Under the pieces are notes generated by a model. That model had not been told where the DNA came from, ran no database searches, and worked only from the letters and a program-made list of their open reading frames with translations. This document shows positions 36,500 through 45,630 of a stretch of 64,000 nucleotides of DNA, piece by piece. A program made the position numbers and the translations under genes. Within the stretch, counting starts at the first letter, position 1. The number at the start of each line of letters is the position of its first letter. The DNA lies in assembly GCF_007992175.1 (NCBI RefSeq), contig NZ_BJZT01000028.1:52657-116656 (forward strand), in the 5' to 3' direction. Source of the DNA: Methylobacterium haplocladii. GTDB taxonomy: Bacteria > Pseudomonadota > Alphaproteobacteria > Rhizobiales > Beijerinckiaceae.

Positions 36500-37252
36500 A
36501 TGACGCGTTCCTTGGCCGTCCAGGGCGACATCGACGTCGGCATCTCGAACGGCCGCGGCTTCGGCCGGGTCGACACCTGGGTGTTCGACCTTGACAACAC
36601 GCTCTATCCGAGCGACGCGCAGGTCTGGCCCCAGGTCGACGAGCGCATCACGCTCTACGTGATGCAACTCTACGGGCTGGACGGCCTCTCGGCCCGTGCC
36701 CTGCAAAAACATTTCTACCATCGCTACGGCACGACGCTGAAGGCGCTGATGGTCGAGGACGGGGTCGACCCGCACCATTTCCTCGATTTCGCCCACGACA
36801 TCGACCACTCGACGATCCGCCTCGACGCGGCGCTCGGCTCGGCTATCGAGCGCCTGCCCGGGCGAAAGCTGATCCTGACCAACGGCTCGCGGCGGCATGC
36901 CGAGAACGTGGCGGCGAAGCTCGGTATCCTCGATCATTTCGAGGACGTGTTCGACATCGCCGCCGCCGGCTTCGTGCCGAAGCCCGAGCGCTCGACCTAC
37001 GAGCTTTTCCTCGATCGGCACGGCGTCGACCCGCGGCGCTCGGCCCTGTTCGAGGACATCGCCCGCAACCTCGTGGTACCGCACGATCTCGGCATGGCGA
37101 CGGTCCTCGTGGTGCCCCCCGTGCCCGACCCGTTCCGCGAGCGTTTCGAGCAGGAGGCGGTGCAGGAGCCGCATATCGACCACATCACCAGCGATCTCGC
37201 CGGCTTCCTCGAGGCTTGCGTCCTGCCCGTAGCCACGATCGAGACCCGATGA
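36500..37252 (+). CDS. HAD-family pyrimidine 5'-nucleotidase-like hydrolase
   Basis: A 250-residue haloacid dehalogenase-fold protein of the yeast Sdt1 type. Motif I is VFDLDNTLYPSDAQ, motif II KLILTNGSRRHAENV, motif III the Lys in FVPKPERSTYELFL, and motif IV ALFEDIARNLVVPHDLG. The Sdt1-like subfamily removes phosphate from pyrimidine nucleotides. It overlaps the following metallopeptidase gene by 4 bp (ATGA), so they are an operon. ATG at 36500 after a 188-bp gap from argB. Confidence 0.87.
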   Translation: MTRSLAVQGDIDVGISNGRGFGRVDTWVFDLDNTLYPSDAQVWPQVDERITLYVMQLYGLDGLSARALQKHFYHRYGTTLKALMVEDGVDPHHFLDFAHDIDHSTIRLDAALGSAIERLPGRKLILTNGSRRHAENVAAKLGILDHFEDVFDIAAAGFVPKPERSTYELFLDRHGVDPRRSALFEDIARNLVVPHDLGMATVLVVPPVPDPFRERFEQEAVQEPHIDHITSDLAGFLEACVLPVATIETR

Positions 37253-37656
37253 GCGATCGCTCCCGAGAACGCGCCCCGAGCCTCGCGGAGATCGAGGCCA
37301 TCGCCTTCGATGCCTTCGCGCAACTGCCGCACGCCTTCCGGCGGCTCTGCGCGGGCGTGCGCATCCATGTCGACGATTTTCCCGACGACGCGACCCTCGA
37401 CGAGATGGAGTGCGAGTCGGAATACGACCTGCTCGGCCTCTTCCGCGGCACTGGCCTCGCCCAGGCCGGCGAGACCACGACCGGCCAGATGCCCAACGCA
37501 GTCTGGCTCTACCGCCGGCCGCTCCTCGACTATTGGGCCGAGCACGACGAGAGCCTCGGCCACCTCGTCACCCACGTCCTGGTCCACGAGATCGGCCACC
37601 ATTTCGGCCTCTCGGACGAGGATATGGCGCGGATCGAGGCGCAGGCCGAGGGGTGA
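37249..37656 (+). CDS. Small zincin-like metallopeptidase
   Basis: A 135-residue protein with VLVHEIGHHFGLSDEDMARI, the HExxH zinc motif followed by a family-typical tail. N-terminal SLAEIEAIAFDAFAQLP and LLGLFRGTGL match the small bacterial metallopeptidase family (formerly DUF1025). No signal peptide, so cytoplasmic. Its target is unknown. Its ATG overlaps the stop of the HAD hydrolase, implying coupled translation. Confidence 0.87.
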   Translation: MSDRSRERAPSLAEIEAIAFDAFAQLPHAFRRLCAGVRIHVDDFPDDATLDEMECESEYDLLGLFRGTGLAQAGETTTGQMPNAVWLYRRPLLDYWAEHDESLGHLVTHVLVHEIGHHFGLSDEDMARIEAQAEG

Positions 37657-37831
37657 TTTTTTTCGCGCGGCCTCGGCGGTTCCACCGCGCGTGATGACAT
37701 CATCTGGCGTGCCGGACGACACTCATGCTTCGCGGGACCCGTTGCGCGAGCGCTCAGGACGAGGATCGGAGCGAATGGCGTGACGGGCCGGCTGGTCCTT
37801 GCAGCGCAGCCGCCGGCTCCGAAGCGTCTCG

Positions 37832-39103
37832 CTACCCCTGCGCCTTCAACAAAAGGCTCGCCTTCGGCCGGCTCGACCGGAACTGCCCGCGCTCGATCGC
37901 CACGAAGGCCAGTACGGCGACGGCGATGGAGGTGAGCCACCAGATCGCAGTGAGGCCGACGCCGATGCAACCGATGGTGAAGGCGGTGACGAAGGCTGCG
38001 ATGGCGCCGGGGACCAGGAGCGAGCTGTCGCGACCGGCTCGGCGGATCGAGGCGTAGAGGGCGAAGGCGGCGGCGAAAGCGCCGACGATCCCAAGCTCGT
38101 ACCAGAACTCGAACAGCATCGTGGTCGGGGCGTTCGCGGGCAACAGGCCGACGAAGCGACCGCGGAGTGCCGTTTCCAGGCCATGCCCGGTGATGAATCG
38201 AACCGGTTCGGTCGTGACGAGTTTCTGCCAGACCTTGAGGGAGAGCGCGCTCGGGGCCGTCGGCCCGAACAGGGCGGCCCCGATCGGCCGGATCAGGAAA
38301 GGCAGCAGCGGCGCAGTGGCCAGCAGCAGCGCAGCCGTCAGGGCCGTCACCCGCACGCCGAGGGCATGCCGGGCATTGGTGAGGGCAAAGGCGAGTGCGC
38401 CGACGCCCAGCGCCAGCAGCGGCGTCAGCCCCGGCGCCAGCAGCAGCGCTCCAGCGACGAGCAGCACGGTCGCCAGAGCTCCGGTGTCGCGGCGGCGTGA
38501 GCGCAGCCAGGCCACGGCAGGCCAGGCGAGCAGAGCGAGCAGCACCGAACCACGCTCCAGGGCGCCGTCGCCGTCGCCGCTGTCGCTCATCATGGCGTCG
38601 CTGAACAACCCGATCAGGATCGCGACAACCGCCGCCGCCCCGACGCCGAGGGGCAGCAGGTAGAGGTTCGCCGAGCGCATCCGGTCCGGAAGGGCGAGAT
38701 AGCCGGCGAGCGTCAGCACGATCGTCGCGACGAGGTTGGCGAGACGTTCGGTGGCCGGGCCGGGGAACGGCGTCCAGGCGAGCGAAAGCGCCGACCAGAA
38801 GATCACCAGCGTGCCGGCGAGGAAGGCCGGCGCGCGCAGGAGGCGAACGATGCCGCCGCCGGGCGGCCGCTGCTTGCCGTCGATGGCGCTGGCGATGATG
38901 AGCAGGACTACGGTGATCGGTGCGAGCACGACGGTCGCGCGGCGCGAGACCTGAGCCGCCACAGGCACGATCACGAACAGCGTGAAGAACCCGATACGGC
39001 GCAACAGGGCGGCGGCGTCGAGGGCAGGATCGGCAGTGGTGGTGGGCGCACGCGCCATATTCGAACCGGGGCCGGCGCGGCGAGCGGATGCTGGCGCCGT
39101 CAT
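37832..39103 (-). CDS. O-antigen ligase / Wzy-like membrane protein
   Basis: A 423-residue protein with about 10-11 hydrophobic segments and one large periplasmic loop around RFITGHGLETALRGRFVGL, typical of the O-antigen ligase/polymerase superfamily (WaaL/Wzy). It could transfer polysaccharide to lipid A or polymerise surface glycan. No glycosyltransferase genes lie beside it, so its substrate is open. It is the last of a reverse-strand run with DUF2937, a 92-residue protein, a WD40 protein and DUF1275. The first ATG at 39103 may be followed by a better one 15 codons later. Confidence 0.82.
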   Translation of the reverse strand: MTAPASARRAGPGSNMARAPTTTADPALDAAALLRRIGFFTLFVIVPVAAQVSRRATVVLAPITVVLLIIASAIDGKQRPPGGGIVRLLRAPAFLAGTLVIFWSALSLAWTPFPGPATERLANLVATIVLTLAGYLALPDRMRSANLYLLPLGVGAAAVVAILIGLFSDAMMSDSGDGDGALERGSVLLALLAWPAVAWLRSRRRDTGALATVLLVAGALLLAPGLTPLLALGVGALAFALTNARHALGVRVTALTAALLLATAPLLPFLIRPIGAALFGPTAPSALSLKVWQKLVTTEPVRFITGHGLETALRGRFVGLLPANAPTTMLFEFWYELGIVGAFAAAFALYASIRRAGRDSSLLVPGAIAAFVTAFTIGCIGVGLTAIWWLTSIAVAVLAFVAIERGQFRSSRPKASLLLKAQG

Positions 39104-39183
39104 GCTTCTCCTAGTTCAGCCGTCCTGACAGGGCTGTAGGGCTCCTGCAACACCTGTGCCCCGATAGGCACGGATCGTGGCGG

Positions 39184-39714
39184 TCAAATTGCCCGCGTCG
39201 CCGGTGTCGGACGTTTCCTGCGCCGGCTCAGACTGCGCCCGAAATCGGTGACGACGCGCCAGCCGCCCCAGGCGACAAGGAACCCGACGAGGCCGGCGAT
39301 CAGCCCGTCCGTCGTGGTCGGTACGGCCGGCCGGTAGTCGCGATAGGCGGCCCACGCCACGGCCACGTCGGGATTGCGGGCGACCGCCACGGTCTTGCCG
39401 AGCGGCGATGCAGCGGCGTCGATGGCCTGCTTCTGTGCGTCGAGTGCCCGGAAGCGCTCGACATCGCCGCGCACGGCCTCGCCCCGGCGTGCGACCAGGG
39501 CGTCGGCGTTCTTGCGCAGGTTTTCGATGGCGCTCTCGCGGGTGTTGCCGGTGGCTTGCGCATCCGAATCGAGCGTCGCGATCTGGCGCCGCAGTTCCTC
39601 GATCGCGCCCCCCAGGCGCTGGGCGTATTGCTGCGCGAATTCGGGCGCCTGTGCCGCGATGATCGCACCGATGATGCCGAGTGCGAGGCCGAACGTACGG
39701 ATCACACGGAACAC
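39184..39714 (-). CDS. DUF2937 family membrane protein
   Basis: A 176-residue protein. After GTG at 39714 it reads MFRVIRTFGLALGIIGAIIA (first membrane segment), then QAPEFAQQYAQRLGGAIEEL, the DUF2937 signature, a long helical periplasmic region, and a second membrane helix near the C-terminus (GLIAGLVGFLVAWGGW). Function unknown. A longer frame to 39825 overlaps the next gene upstream and is less likely. Confidence 0.8.
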   Translation of the reverse strand: MFRVIRTFGLALGIIGAIIAAQAPEFAQQYAQRLGGAIEELRRQIATLDSDAQATGNTRESAIENLRKNADALVARRGEAVRGDVERFRALDAQKQAIDAAASPLGKTVAVARNPDVAVAWAAYRDYRPAVPTTTDGLIAGLVGFLVAWGGWRVVTDFGRSLSRRRKRPTPATRAI

Positions 39715-39778
39715 GGGCCGTCTCCTGAAGGGTTCGATGGAAAGAGCATGAGCGGGACGCCTGTTCCAGCCGCGATCG

Positions 39779-40057
39779 TCAGTGGTCCAGGCGGATCGCA
39801 CGAAGGACGTCCTGTCGCGTGACATCGGCCAGCGGCATGGCGATCTTGCGCGCCATGCTGCGCACCCCCGGTGCCATCACCAGGATGACGGTCTCGAAGC
39901 CCGGACAGGCCGGATCGGCGCAGACGATCTCGTTGACCTTCACCACGACGGTCGTTCCGTAGCCGCCGGCGGCGCGCGCCCAGGCTTCGATCCGATCGCG
40001 CTCCGCCTCTCGCTTGGCGTCTCCCGGACGCGGCCGACCGAATCCAAACAGCGCCAT
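39779..40057 (-). CDS. Small conserved protein with a C-x4-C-P-G motif
   Basis: A 92-residue protein. The central VNEIVCADPACPGFETVILV has two cysteines separated by four residues, followed by a basic, helical C-terminus (SMARKIAMPLADVTRQDVLR). I do not recognise the family with certainty. It starts 7 bp after the WD40 protein gene ends and is probably co-transcribed with it. The cysteine pair could bind a metal or act in redox chemistry; that is speculation. Confidence 0.65.
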   Translation of the reverse strand: MALFGFGRPRPGDAKREAERDRIEAWARAAGGYGTTVVVKVNEIVCADPACPGFETVILVMAPGVRSMARKIAMPLADVTRQDVLRAIRLDH

Positions 40058-40064
40058 GCCGGCT

Positions 40065-41072
40065 TCAGCGCGGCAGTGTGAGGATGCCGGCCTGCCCGTC
40101 GGCGCAGCCGAAGGCGAGACGGCCGCCGCCGCCGTCCCAGGCGAGCGCCGAGATCGCGCTGTCCTGGACGGCGGGACGCACCAGCAGTTCGGCGGCATCG
40201 ACGAAGCGCACGAGCAGGATGCAGCCATCCTCGTAGCCGATGGCGAGCACGAGGGATTTGGGGTGGAAGGCCACGCGGGCGACCCGGGCCGGGCGCACGC
40301 CGCATTCGCGGGGCGCCTTGCCGGTCGGTCCCTCCTTGGTGTCGAAGGGCCAGACGATGGCGGCCTCGGCCCCGCTCGTCGCCAGCCAGTCGCCGTCATG
40401 CGACCAAGCTGTGGAGCGCACCTTGGCTGGGTAGCCGGACATCCGCATGTGGCCGCGGTCGGGCTGGAGGCGCCAGCCGTGCAGCGCGTTCTCCTGCATC
40501 GTCGTGATGACGAAGCGGCCGTCCGGCGACCAGGTCACGTCGAGATGCGAGCCCTTCCATTCGACGAACTCGGCCGGCGTCTCGAGGTTCGGGTACCAGA
40601 GGCTGACGCCGTTGTAGTGGGCGACCGCCAGCCGGTAGCCCTTCGGCGCGAAGGCGAGGCCGCGGGCGCTCGTCGGTGCGGCGAACGTCCGCTCGCGGCC
40701 CTTGGCGTCGCGCGAGACGACGCTTTTGCCGACGGAATAGGCGACGCCGCCATCCGGGTGCAGCGCCAGCGCGTCGATCCAGGCGCCGCCCTTGGCGGTC
40801 GCGACCTCCCCGACCACGCCATCTCCGGCAACGGACATCACGCGGCCGTCATCGCCGCCGGTGACGAGGCGGCGCGCATCGCCGGTCGCCACGAGGATGC
40901 CGGCCTCGCCATGCGGCGTCACGGTGCGCTGCTCGCCCTCGCGCGCCAGCACGACGCCGCCCTCGGCCGTCGCCAGGGCGAGCGTGTCCTTGAGCCAGTG
41001 CGCAAGCGTGACGTGCGAGCCCGCGCTCAGCGGTGCCACGTGTTCGGTGAGGGAGGGAACGCTGGACGTCAT
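40065..41072 (-). CDS. WD40 repeat protein
   Basis: A 335-residue beta-propeller protein. Repeat-like segments include LALHPDGGVAYSVG, LAFAPKGYRLAVAHYNGVSL, VTWSPDGRFVITTMQENALH, TAWSHDGDWLATSGAEAAIV, VAFHPKSLVLAIGYEDGCIL and LAWDGGGGRLAFGCADGQAG, with the expected spacing for about seven blades. No signal peptide, so cytoplasmic. Its partner is unknown. Its ATG overlaps the end of the DUF1275 gene by 4 bp. Confidence 0.88.
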   Translation of the reverse strand: MTSSVPSLTEHVAPLSAGSHVTLAHWLKDTLALATAEGGVVLAREGEQRTVTPHGEAGILVATGDARRLVTGGDDGRVMSVAGDGVVGEVATAKGGAWIDALALHPDGGVAYSVGKSVVSRDAKGRERTFAAPTSARGLAFAPKGYRLAVAHYNGVSLWYPNLETPAEFVEWKGSHLDVTWSPDGRFVITTMQENALHGWRLQPDRGHMRMSGYPAKVRSTAWSHDGDWLATSGAEAAIVWPFDTKEGPTGKAPRECGVRPARVARVAFHPKSLVLAIGYEDGCILLVRFVDAAELLVRPAVQDSAISALAWDGGGGRLAFGCADGQAGILTLPR

Positions 41073-41845
41073 CCGCGCGGGCCTTTTCGAGACGGCAAGG
41101 GAGTCGATGGAGGCGGTTCGGCGGTCAGGGTTCCGCTCGTCACAGTGACGAAGGCCGCCCAGAACGCGAGCACCGCCAGGATCGCCGCAGGGATGGCAAG
41201 CGCTTCGATGTCGAGTTGCACATGCGCTAAGGCGCCGGCAACCGCTCCGACCAACAGCGATAGCCAGACGAGGCCGTCGCCGACCCAGCCGAAGCGCGGC
41301 CCGCGCCCGGCGAGTGCCAGGGCGAACTTCTGCCCGAAGGCGAACAGCGCCCCGGTCACAAAGGTCGTACCCGCCCGGAAGCCCTGAATGTGGGCGAGCA
41401 CGGCGTTCTGCGTGCCCATCGCGAGCGAAAGGAACAACGCCGCCATCCCGAGATGCGACCGCTCCTGCGCGCTGACGAAGGCCGTCGCCACCGCAAGCGC
41501 TTCGAAGGCGAGGATGGCGGGTGTCGCCCAGCGTTCGGACATGAGCGCCGCGATGGCGCCTCCCAGCATCGCTCCCACCAGAAATGCGAGGATGAGCAGG
41601 CAGGGCAGGAGCGCCGTGTGTCCCTCTCCGTGCCCGATCGCGACGGCGAGCTGGGTCGTGTTGCCGCTCATCAGCGAGGTGTAGAGGCCACCGAGCCGGA
41701 TGAAACCGATGGCGTCGATGAAGCCGGCGAGCGCCGTCAGCGTCAGTCCGAAGCCGAGGAGAACGGACCGGCTCACGGCGTGCCGCCGGGGAATGTCGAA
41801 AGACGATGCGTCGCCTTTCGGCCGCGCGACCGCGTCCGGAGGCAT
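41069..41845 (-). CDS. DUF1275 (YoaK-like) membrane protein
   Basis: A 258-residue protein with about six membrane helices. GLTLTALAGFIDAIGFIRLG then YTSLMSGNTTQLAVAIG and LAMGTQNAVLAHIQGFRAGT are the YoaK/DUF1275 signatures. Function unknown. It heads the reverse-strand run down to the O-antigen-ligase-like gene and is divergent from the response regulator across 162 bp that contain two TTAAC sequences. Confidence 0.88.
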   Translation of the reverse strand: MPPDAVARPKGDASSFDIPRRHAVSRSVLLGFGLTLTALAGFIDAIGFIRLGGLYTSLMSGNTTQLAVAIGHGEGHTALLPCLLILAFLVGAMLGGAIAALMSERWATPAILAFEALAVATAFVSAQERSHLGMAALFLSLAMGTQNAVLAHIQGFRAGTTFVTGALFAFGQKFALALAGRGPRFGWVGDGLVWLSLLVGAVAGALAHVQLDIEALAIPAAILAVLAFWAAFVTVTSGTLTAEPPPSTPLPSRKGPRG

Positions 41846-42007
41846 GGAATGCAGTTCTTAACCGCCGGCCCCGAAAGGTTAACGATTCGGTTACCAGTTC
41901 GGCGCAAATCGAGGGAATCACGGTGAACGACGGCGCAAGCGGAGCCGTTGGTCCGGCGATCTGAAAGCTTTGCCGTTGCAGGCTTTCGGGTGAGTTGGAG
42001 TACCCTC

Positions 42008-42442
42008 ATGCTGCCTTTCGCCTGTTTTCCCGCCGCCCCCGCTTTCCGCCTCGACGGGCTGGCGGATCGCGTCGTCCTCGTCGTCGAGGATGAATTCATG
42101 GTCTGCGAACTCACGGCCGAGGCCCTGCACGACGAGGGCTACCGCGTGCTCACCGCCGCCGACGCGATGGAGGCGGAGGAGATTCTCGCGCACGAGCGGG
42201 TCGACCTGCTCTTCACCGATATCGATCTGGCCCGCAATACGAACGGCCTCGTGCTCGCCCACCGCGCACGATGCCAGCACCCCGACCTGCCGGTGGTCTA
42301 CACCTCGGGCGGCTGCGGCAGCCTGTCGCCGAGCGAGGCGGTCTGTGATTCGGTCTTCGTGCCGAAGCCCTATCTTCCGAGCGAGATCGTCGCGCTCACC
42401 AACGACATCCTGCGCCGGTTCCCCAGCCCCCATCACGCGTGA
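42008..42442 (+). CDS. Stand-alone receiver-domain response regulator
   Basis: A 144-residue CheY-like protein. VVLVVEDEFMVCELTAEAL gives the acidic pocket (Glu-Asp), LLFTDIDLARNTNG the phosphoacceptor Asp, VVYTSGG the switch Thr/Ser and FVPKPYLPSEIV the conserved Lys. There is no output domain and no adjacent histidine kinase, so it works with a partner elsewhere. Similar FixJ-independent single-receiver proteins are common in alphaproteobacteria. ATG 42008 is chosen; the frame continues upstream to 41948. Confidence 0.88.
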   Translation: MLPFACFPAAPAFRLDGLADRVVLVVEDEFMVCELTAEALHDEGYRVLTAADAMEAEEILAHERVDLLFTDIDLARNTNGLVLAHRARCQHPDLPVVYTSGGCGSLSPSEAVCDSVFVPKPYLPSEIVALTNDILRRFPSPHHA

Positions 42443-42480
42443 GCGCGCATGCGCCCGCGCCGCACTCAGGACACTCTCCG

Positions 42481-42831
42481 ATGCGCTTCGCGCTCCCGAC
42501 GGCCCTGACGATCCTTCTGGCCGGCAGCTTCGCCGCCTCCGCGGCCTGCGACGTGAAGGGGCTGAAGCTCGAAGACGAGATCGCGGATAAGAAGGAACTC
42601 CGGAAGGCGGCCAACGAGCAGACCGTGCGCGACCTGCGCACGCTCCGCGACGCTGCGATCGTGCTCGACGCCTTCAAGTTCGAACCGGAATGCGAGCGCC
42701 TCGTCGTCATCCTCAAGCAGCTCACGGCTCAACCGGTGAAGACGATCGAGCGCGGCGGCGATACCGACGAGGAAAAAGCGGACGAGATCGAAGAGGCCCG
42801 CGAGCCGAAGGCGCCTACGAAGGCGAAGTGA
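42481..42831 (+). CDS. Small exported hypothetical protein
   Basis: A 116-residue protein with a signal peptide (MRFALPTALTILLAGSFAAS, cleaved near AASA-ACDV). The mature part has two cysteines (CDVKGL and EPECERL), a helical middle, and a charged tail rich in Glu/Lys (DTDEEKADEIEEAREPKA). No family recognised. ATG at 42481 gives a normal signal; a GTG at 42439 would overlap the response regulator by 4 bp and add 14 residues. A perfect hairpin follows. Confidence 0.65.
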   Translation: MRFALPTALTILLAGSFAASAACDVKGLKLEDEIADKKELRKAANEQTVRDLRTLRDAAIVLDAFKFEPECERLVVILKQLTAQPVKTIERGGDTDEEKADEIEEAREPKAPTKAK

Positions 42832-42874
42832 TATCGCGAGACGTCTCATATCGTCGTCGGTCGTTTCGGTCGTG

Positions 42875-42916
42875 CGCGCATCGCCTCTCCCCGCGTGCGG
42901 GGAGAGGCGATGCGCG
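42875..42916. terminator. Perfect 19-bp hairpin between convergent genes
   Basis: Arms CGCGCATCGCCTCTCCCCG (42875-42893) and CGGGGAGAGGCGATGCGCG (42898-42916) are exact complements around a CGTG loop. No T tract follows on either strand. It sits between the convergent genes ending at 42831 and 42952 and may terminate both, or be a copy of the CCTCTCCCC-type repeat common in alphaproteobacteria. Confidence 0.7.
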
Positions 42917-42951
42917 CGACCCGGCTGGATCAGCGGCAACCGGTATCAGGG

Positions 42952-43587
42952 TCAATCGCCAGACCGCAGTGCCGGCGCCTCCGTCCCCTGCTCGCCACCC
43001 CGTTTGGTCGCCCGCGAGATCCTGGCGACGATGCGGGCGCGGAGCGTCTCCGACAGCTCCACCTCGATCAGCCGCCACGACCAGTTGCGCAGCCGCATCC
43101 GGATCTTGAACTGGTCGGGTCCCGTCCGGTCGGGCGGTACGGCGATCACGACGGTGCGGAAGCCGCGCAACTCGGAGGCGGTGTAGAAAGCGCCGAGCCG
43201 GCCGAGCTTGTCCACACGCAGGCCGCCGGTCGCCAGCAGGGCCGGCGGGTTCGGCAGGTCGAGGCTCTGGGGCCAGCCGTCGTCGAGGAGATCGACGGTG
43301 GTCTGCGGCGTCACCAGCGCTTCGGCGAGCGGCAGCGCCAGGGCCGTGGCGGCGTCGACGATGCGCTGGCGCTCGCGCTGCTCGAACTCGCTGCTGCCGC
43401 TCTTGACCGCCGCGGCGAGCTGCCGGGTGAGAGAAACGCGCAGCGTACGGAAATTGACGTGGTTCTCCACATAGGCCGTGTCGCCGGCCTGCACCGCGCG
43501 CGCGAGATCGTACAGCGCCCAGAGCGGGGTCAGCGTGTACGCGAACCAGCCGAGTGCCAGTACGATCGGAATCAGCCACCAGCGCAT
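42952..43587 (-). CDS. DUF2939 family membrane-anchored protein
   Basis: A 211-residue protein. Residues 2-22 (RWWLIPIVLALGWFAYTLTP) form a signal anchor, followed by LWALYDLARAVQAGDTAYVE and NHVNFRTLRVSLTRQL, which match DUF2939. The rest is predicted periplasmic with a basic tail. Function unknown. It is the last gene in the reverse-strand envelope block, 45 bp after rppH. Confidence 0.82.
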   Translation of the reverse strand: MRWWLIPIVLALGWFAYTLTPLWALYDLARAVQAGDTAYVENHVNFRTLRVSLTRQLAAAVKSGSSEFEQRERQRIVDAATALALPLAEALVTPQTTVDLLDDGWPQSLDLPNPPALLATGGLRVDKLGRLGAFYTASELRGFRTVVIAVPPDRTGPDQFKIRMRLRNWSWRLIEVELSETLRARIVARISRATKRGGEQGTEAPALRSGD

Positions 43588-43632
43588 GCCTCGGCCCGCG
43601 TCAGCTGGCGGACGGGCGTGGCAGGCGCGTGA

Positions 43633-44169
43633 TCACGCCGGCGCCCGCCACGTTACATGGCCGGAAAACGCCGCGACAACGCTCTCGTAGACCGGGCGCT
43701 TGAAGGACACGATCAGGTCCGGCGTCACCGACAGTCGCTCCCAACGCCATGCGTCGAATTCGGGCTTCTGCGTGCCGGCGGCCGGCCGCTCGATGTCGAT
43801 CTCGTCGTCGTCGCCGGTGAAACCAAAGGCGAACCATTTCTGGGTCTGGCCGCGATAGCGCCCCTTCCACGAGCGCTTCAGCACCTCGCGCGGCAGATCG
43901 TAGGTGAGCCAGCCGTCGGTCTGGCCGAGCAGCGTCACCGACCCGGCCGAGACGTTGGTTTCCTCGTGCAATTCGCGCAGGGCCGCGTCCAGGGGAGCCT
44001 CGCCCTTGTCGATGCCGCCCTGCGGCATCTGCCAGGATTGCGCCGCCGCGGCCTGACCGCGCCGCTGGCCCAGGAAGACCAGCCCGTCGCGGTTGAACAG
44101 CGCGATGCCGACACAGGGGCGGTAAGCCGCCTCGCGCCGGTCGCGGGTCTCTGGAGCGGACATCGTCAT
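43633..44169 (-). CDS. rppH: RNA pyrophosphohydrolase
   Basis: A 178-residue Nudix enzyme. [20 protein letters not shown] and [20 protein letters not shown] lead into the Nudix box ([10 protein letters not shown]), followed by WLTYDLP and [11 protein letters not shown], specific to RppH/YgdP. It removes pyrophosphate from the 5' end of mRNA to start decay, or cleaves dinucleoside polyphosphates. Its place after the divergent polysaccharide deacetylase gene is a conserved alphaproteobacterial order. Start ATG at 44169 (MTMSAPE), with a second ATG at 44163. Confidence 0.92.
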   Translation of the reverse strand: MTMSAPETRDRREAAYRPCVGIALFNRDGLVFLGQRRGQAAAAQSWQMPQGGIDKGEAPLDAALRELHEETNVSAGSVTLLGQTDGWLTYDLPREVLKRSWKGRYRGQTQKWFAFGFTGDDDEIDIERPAAGTQKPEFDAWRWERLSVTPDLIVSFKRPVYESVVAAFSGHVTWRAPA

Positions 44170-44294
44170 GATGACGCGACCATAGGCGACGCGCTTGCCC
44201 GGCCGCAATCTGATGGACCGGCGAATAGCCGGATCCTTGGAATATTCGCAAGCCGCAGCAGGCGCGACGATGCGCAGGCCGGTCGTTCGGGCGT

Positions 44295-45584
44295 TCACGG
44301 TTCGACGATGGAGACCTTGGTCGCCGGCGGCTTGCCGCGCAGGGCCGTACTGACCGGCACGAGGCGGATGCCCCGTGTTTCGAGGTCGCGTGCCCAGCGC
44401 GCGATGCGATCGATCGAGAGCTGCTGGGCGCTGGCCGAGGCCATGGCGAAGCCGTTCTTCTTCGCCTGCGCTTCGAGGCGGGCGAGTTCGCGGTCGATTG
44501 CCTCGGGACGCGCCATGGCATCGAGCACGATCTCGGCGCGGGCCGCAGGGGTCTTGAGCTTGAGGGCGCTCGCCGTCGCCTTCGACCCCTGCGAGGCGCC
44601 GTCGTCCACGAAGCCGAGGCCGCGGCTGCCGATCTCCTTCAGGATCGGCTCCAGCGAGGACGGGTCGCTCAGGAGCTTGCCGCCCATAAAGTTCACGAGG
44701 CCGACGAAGCCGGAAAACCGGCTCATGGCCCAGGCCAGCCGGTCGAGGTTCTCGGCCGGGCGCGACGAGGTCAGGATCGTCTGCGGGCCGGGGTCGCTGT
44801 CGGGATAGTCGAACGGCTCCATCGGGGCCTGGAGCAGGATCTCGTGACCGGCCTCGCGGGCGCGGGCGGCGACCTTGTCGAGGTCGGAGGCATAGGGGGA
44901 CAGGGCGAGGCTGATCGCGGGCGGCAGGCGCGCGATGGCCGCCGCCGTGGCAGCCTGGCCCGTGCCGACGCCGGAGACCAGGATGGCGATGCGGGCGCTG
45001 CCCGAGCCGTCGTCGGGCCGGGCATAGGCATCGAGGGGACGCAGCCGTCCCTCCCCGATCCGCGGCATCACCCCATGACGGCCACGCTCGGTCAGGCGGG
45101 CGTCGGGCGCGGTGGCGAGGCGGACGGTATCGGGCGCCGGCACGCGGATGATCACCGCATCCGGCGGCGCGGAGGTGCCGGCGGGCCGGGTCACGGTCAC
45201 GCCCGACGCGGTTTCGACTTCGCTGGCGCTGCTCTGGAGCGACGGCGGCGCGGATGGGGCGTCCGTGTGCGCCTCGACGGTGTCGGAGGGTGTGCCAGCT
45301 CGGGCCTGGGGGATCGCCTCGCGGACGGCGATCGTCGCGACGGCCTGCGGCTCCCCGCCCTGGGGGTCGCCGGTCAAGGCAAGCAGTCCGATCCCGAGCA
45401 GAGCCACGCCGCCGAGCCCGGGCGCGACGTAGCGGGCATACGGGCGCAGGACCGCGAGACGGCTCGGCTTCGGCGCATCGAAGCCGAGCGGACGGGTCAG
45501 GATATCGTCGGAGGGCTCGCTCACCGGGGTCCCAATGCCAGGGGCAGCAGCGGGACGCCTCGAACGCGAGACGGCCCGCAGCAT
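44295..45584 (-). CDS. Divergent polysaccharide deacetylase family protein (DUF610)
   Basis: A 429-residue protein with one membrane segment at about residues 52-70 ([20 protein letters not shown]) and a Pro/Ala/Thr linker. The C-terminal domain (from about 195) has [54 protein letters not shown] and [20 protein letters not shown], all signatures of the divergent polysaccharide deacetylase family. It lies between ctpA and rppH. It probably acts on periplasmic glycan, but activity in this family is not established. A CtrA-like box sits 32 bp upstream. Confidence 0.87.
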   Translation of the reverse strand: MLRAVSRSRRPAAAPGIGTPVSEPSDDILTRPLGFDAPKPSRLAVLRPYARYVAPGLGGVALLGIGLLALTGDPQGGEPQAVATIAVREAIPQARAGTPSDTVEAHTDAPSAPPSLQSSASEVETASGVTVTRPAGTSAPPDAVIIRVPAPDTVRLATAPDARLTERGRHGVMPRIGEGRLRPLDAYARPDDGSGSARIAILVSGVGTGQAATAAAIARLPPAISLALSPYASDLDKVAARAREAGHEILLQAPMEPFDYPDSDPGPQTILTSSRPAENLDRLAWAMSRFSGFVGLVNFMGGKLLSDPSSLEPILKEIGSRGLGFVDDGASQGSKATASALKLKTPAARAEIVLDAMARPEAIDRELARLEAQAKKNGFAMASASAQQLSIDRIARWARDLETRGIRLVPVSTALRGKPPATKVSIVEP

Positions 45585-45615
45585 CGGTCTCGACCGACAT
45601 TGCGGGCCGTCATGG

Positions 45616-45630
45616 TTAACGCTTCGCTAA
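45616..45630. promoter_or_regulatory. CtrA-like box upstream of DUF610 gene (one mismatch)
   Basis: TTAACGCTTCGCTAA: TTAA, seven bases, CTAA. It matches the CtrA consensus TTAA-N7-TTAA at 7 of 8 positions and lies in the ctpA-DUF610 gap. Assigned by pattern only. Confidence 0.35.

Noticed and set aside
41858..41893. CtrA box between the DUF1275 and response-regulator genes
   Set aside because: Two TTAAC half-sites are present but the spacing does not give TTAA-N7-TTAA.
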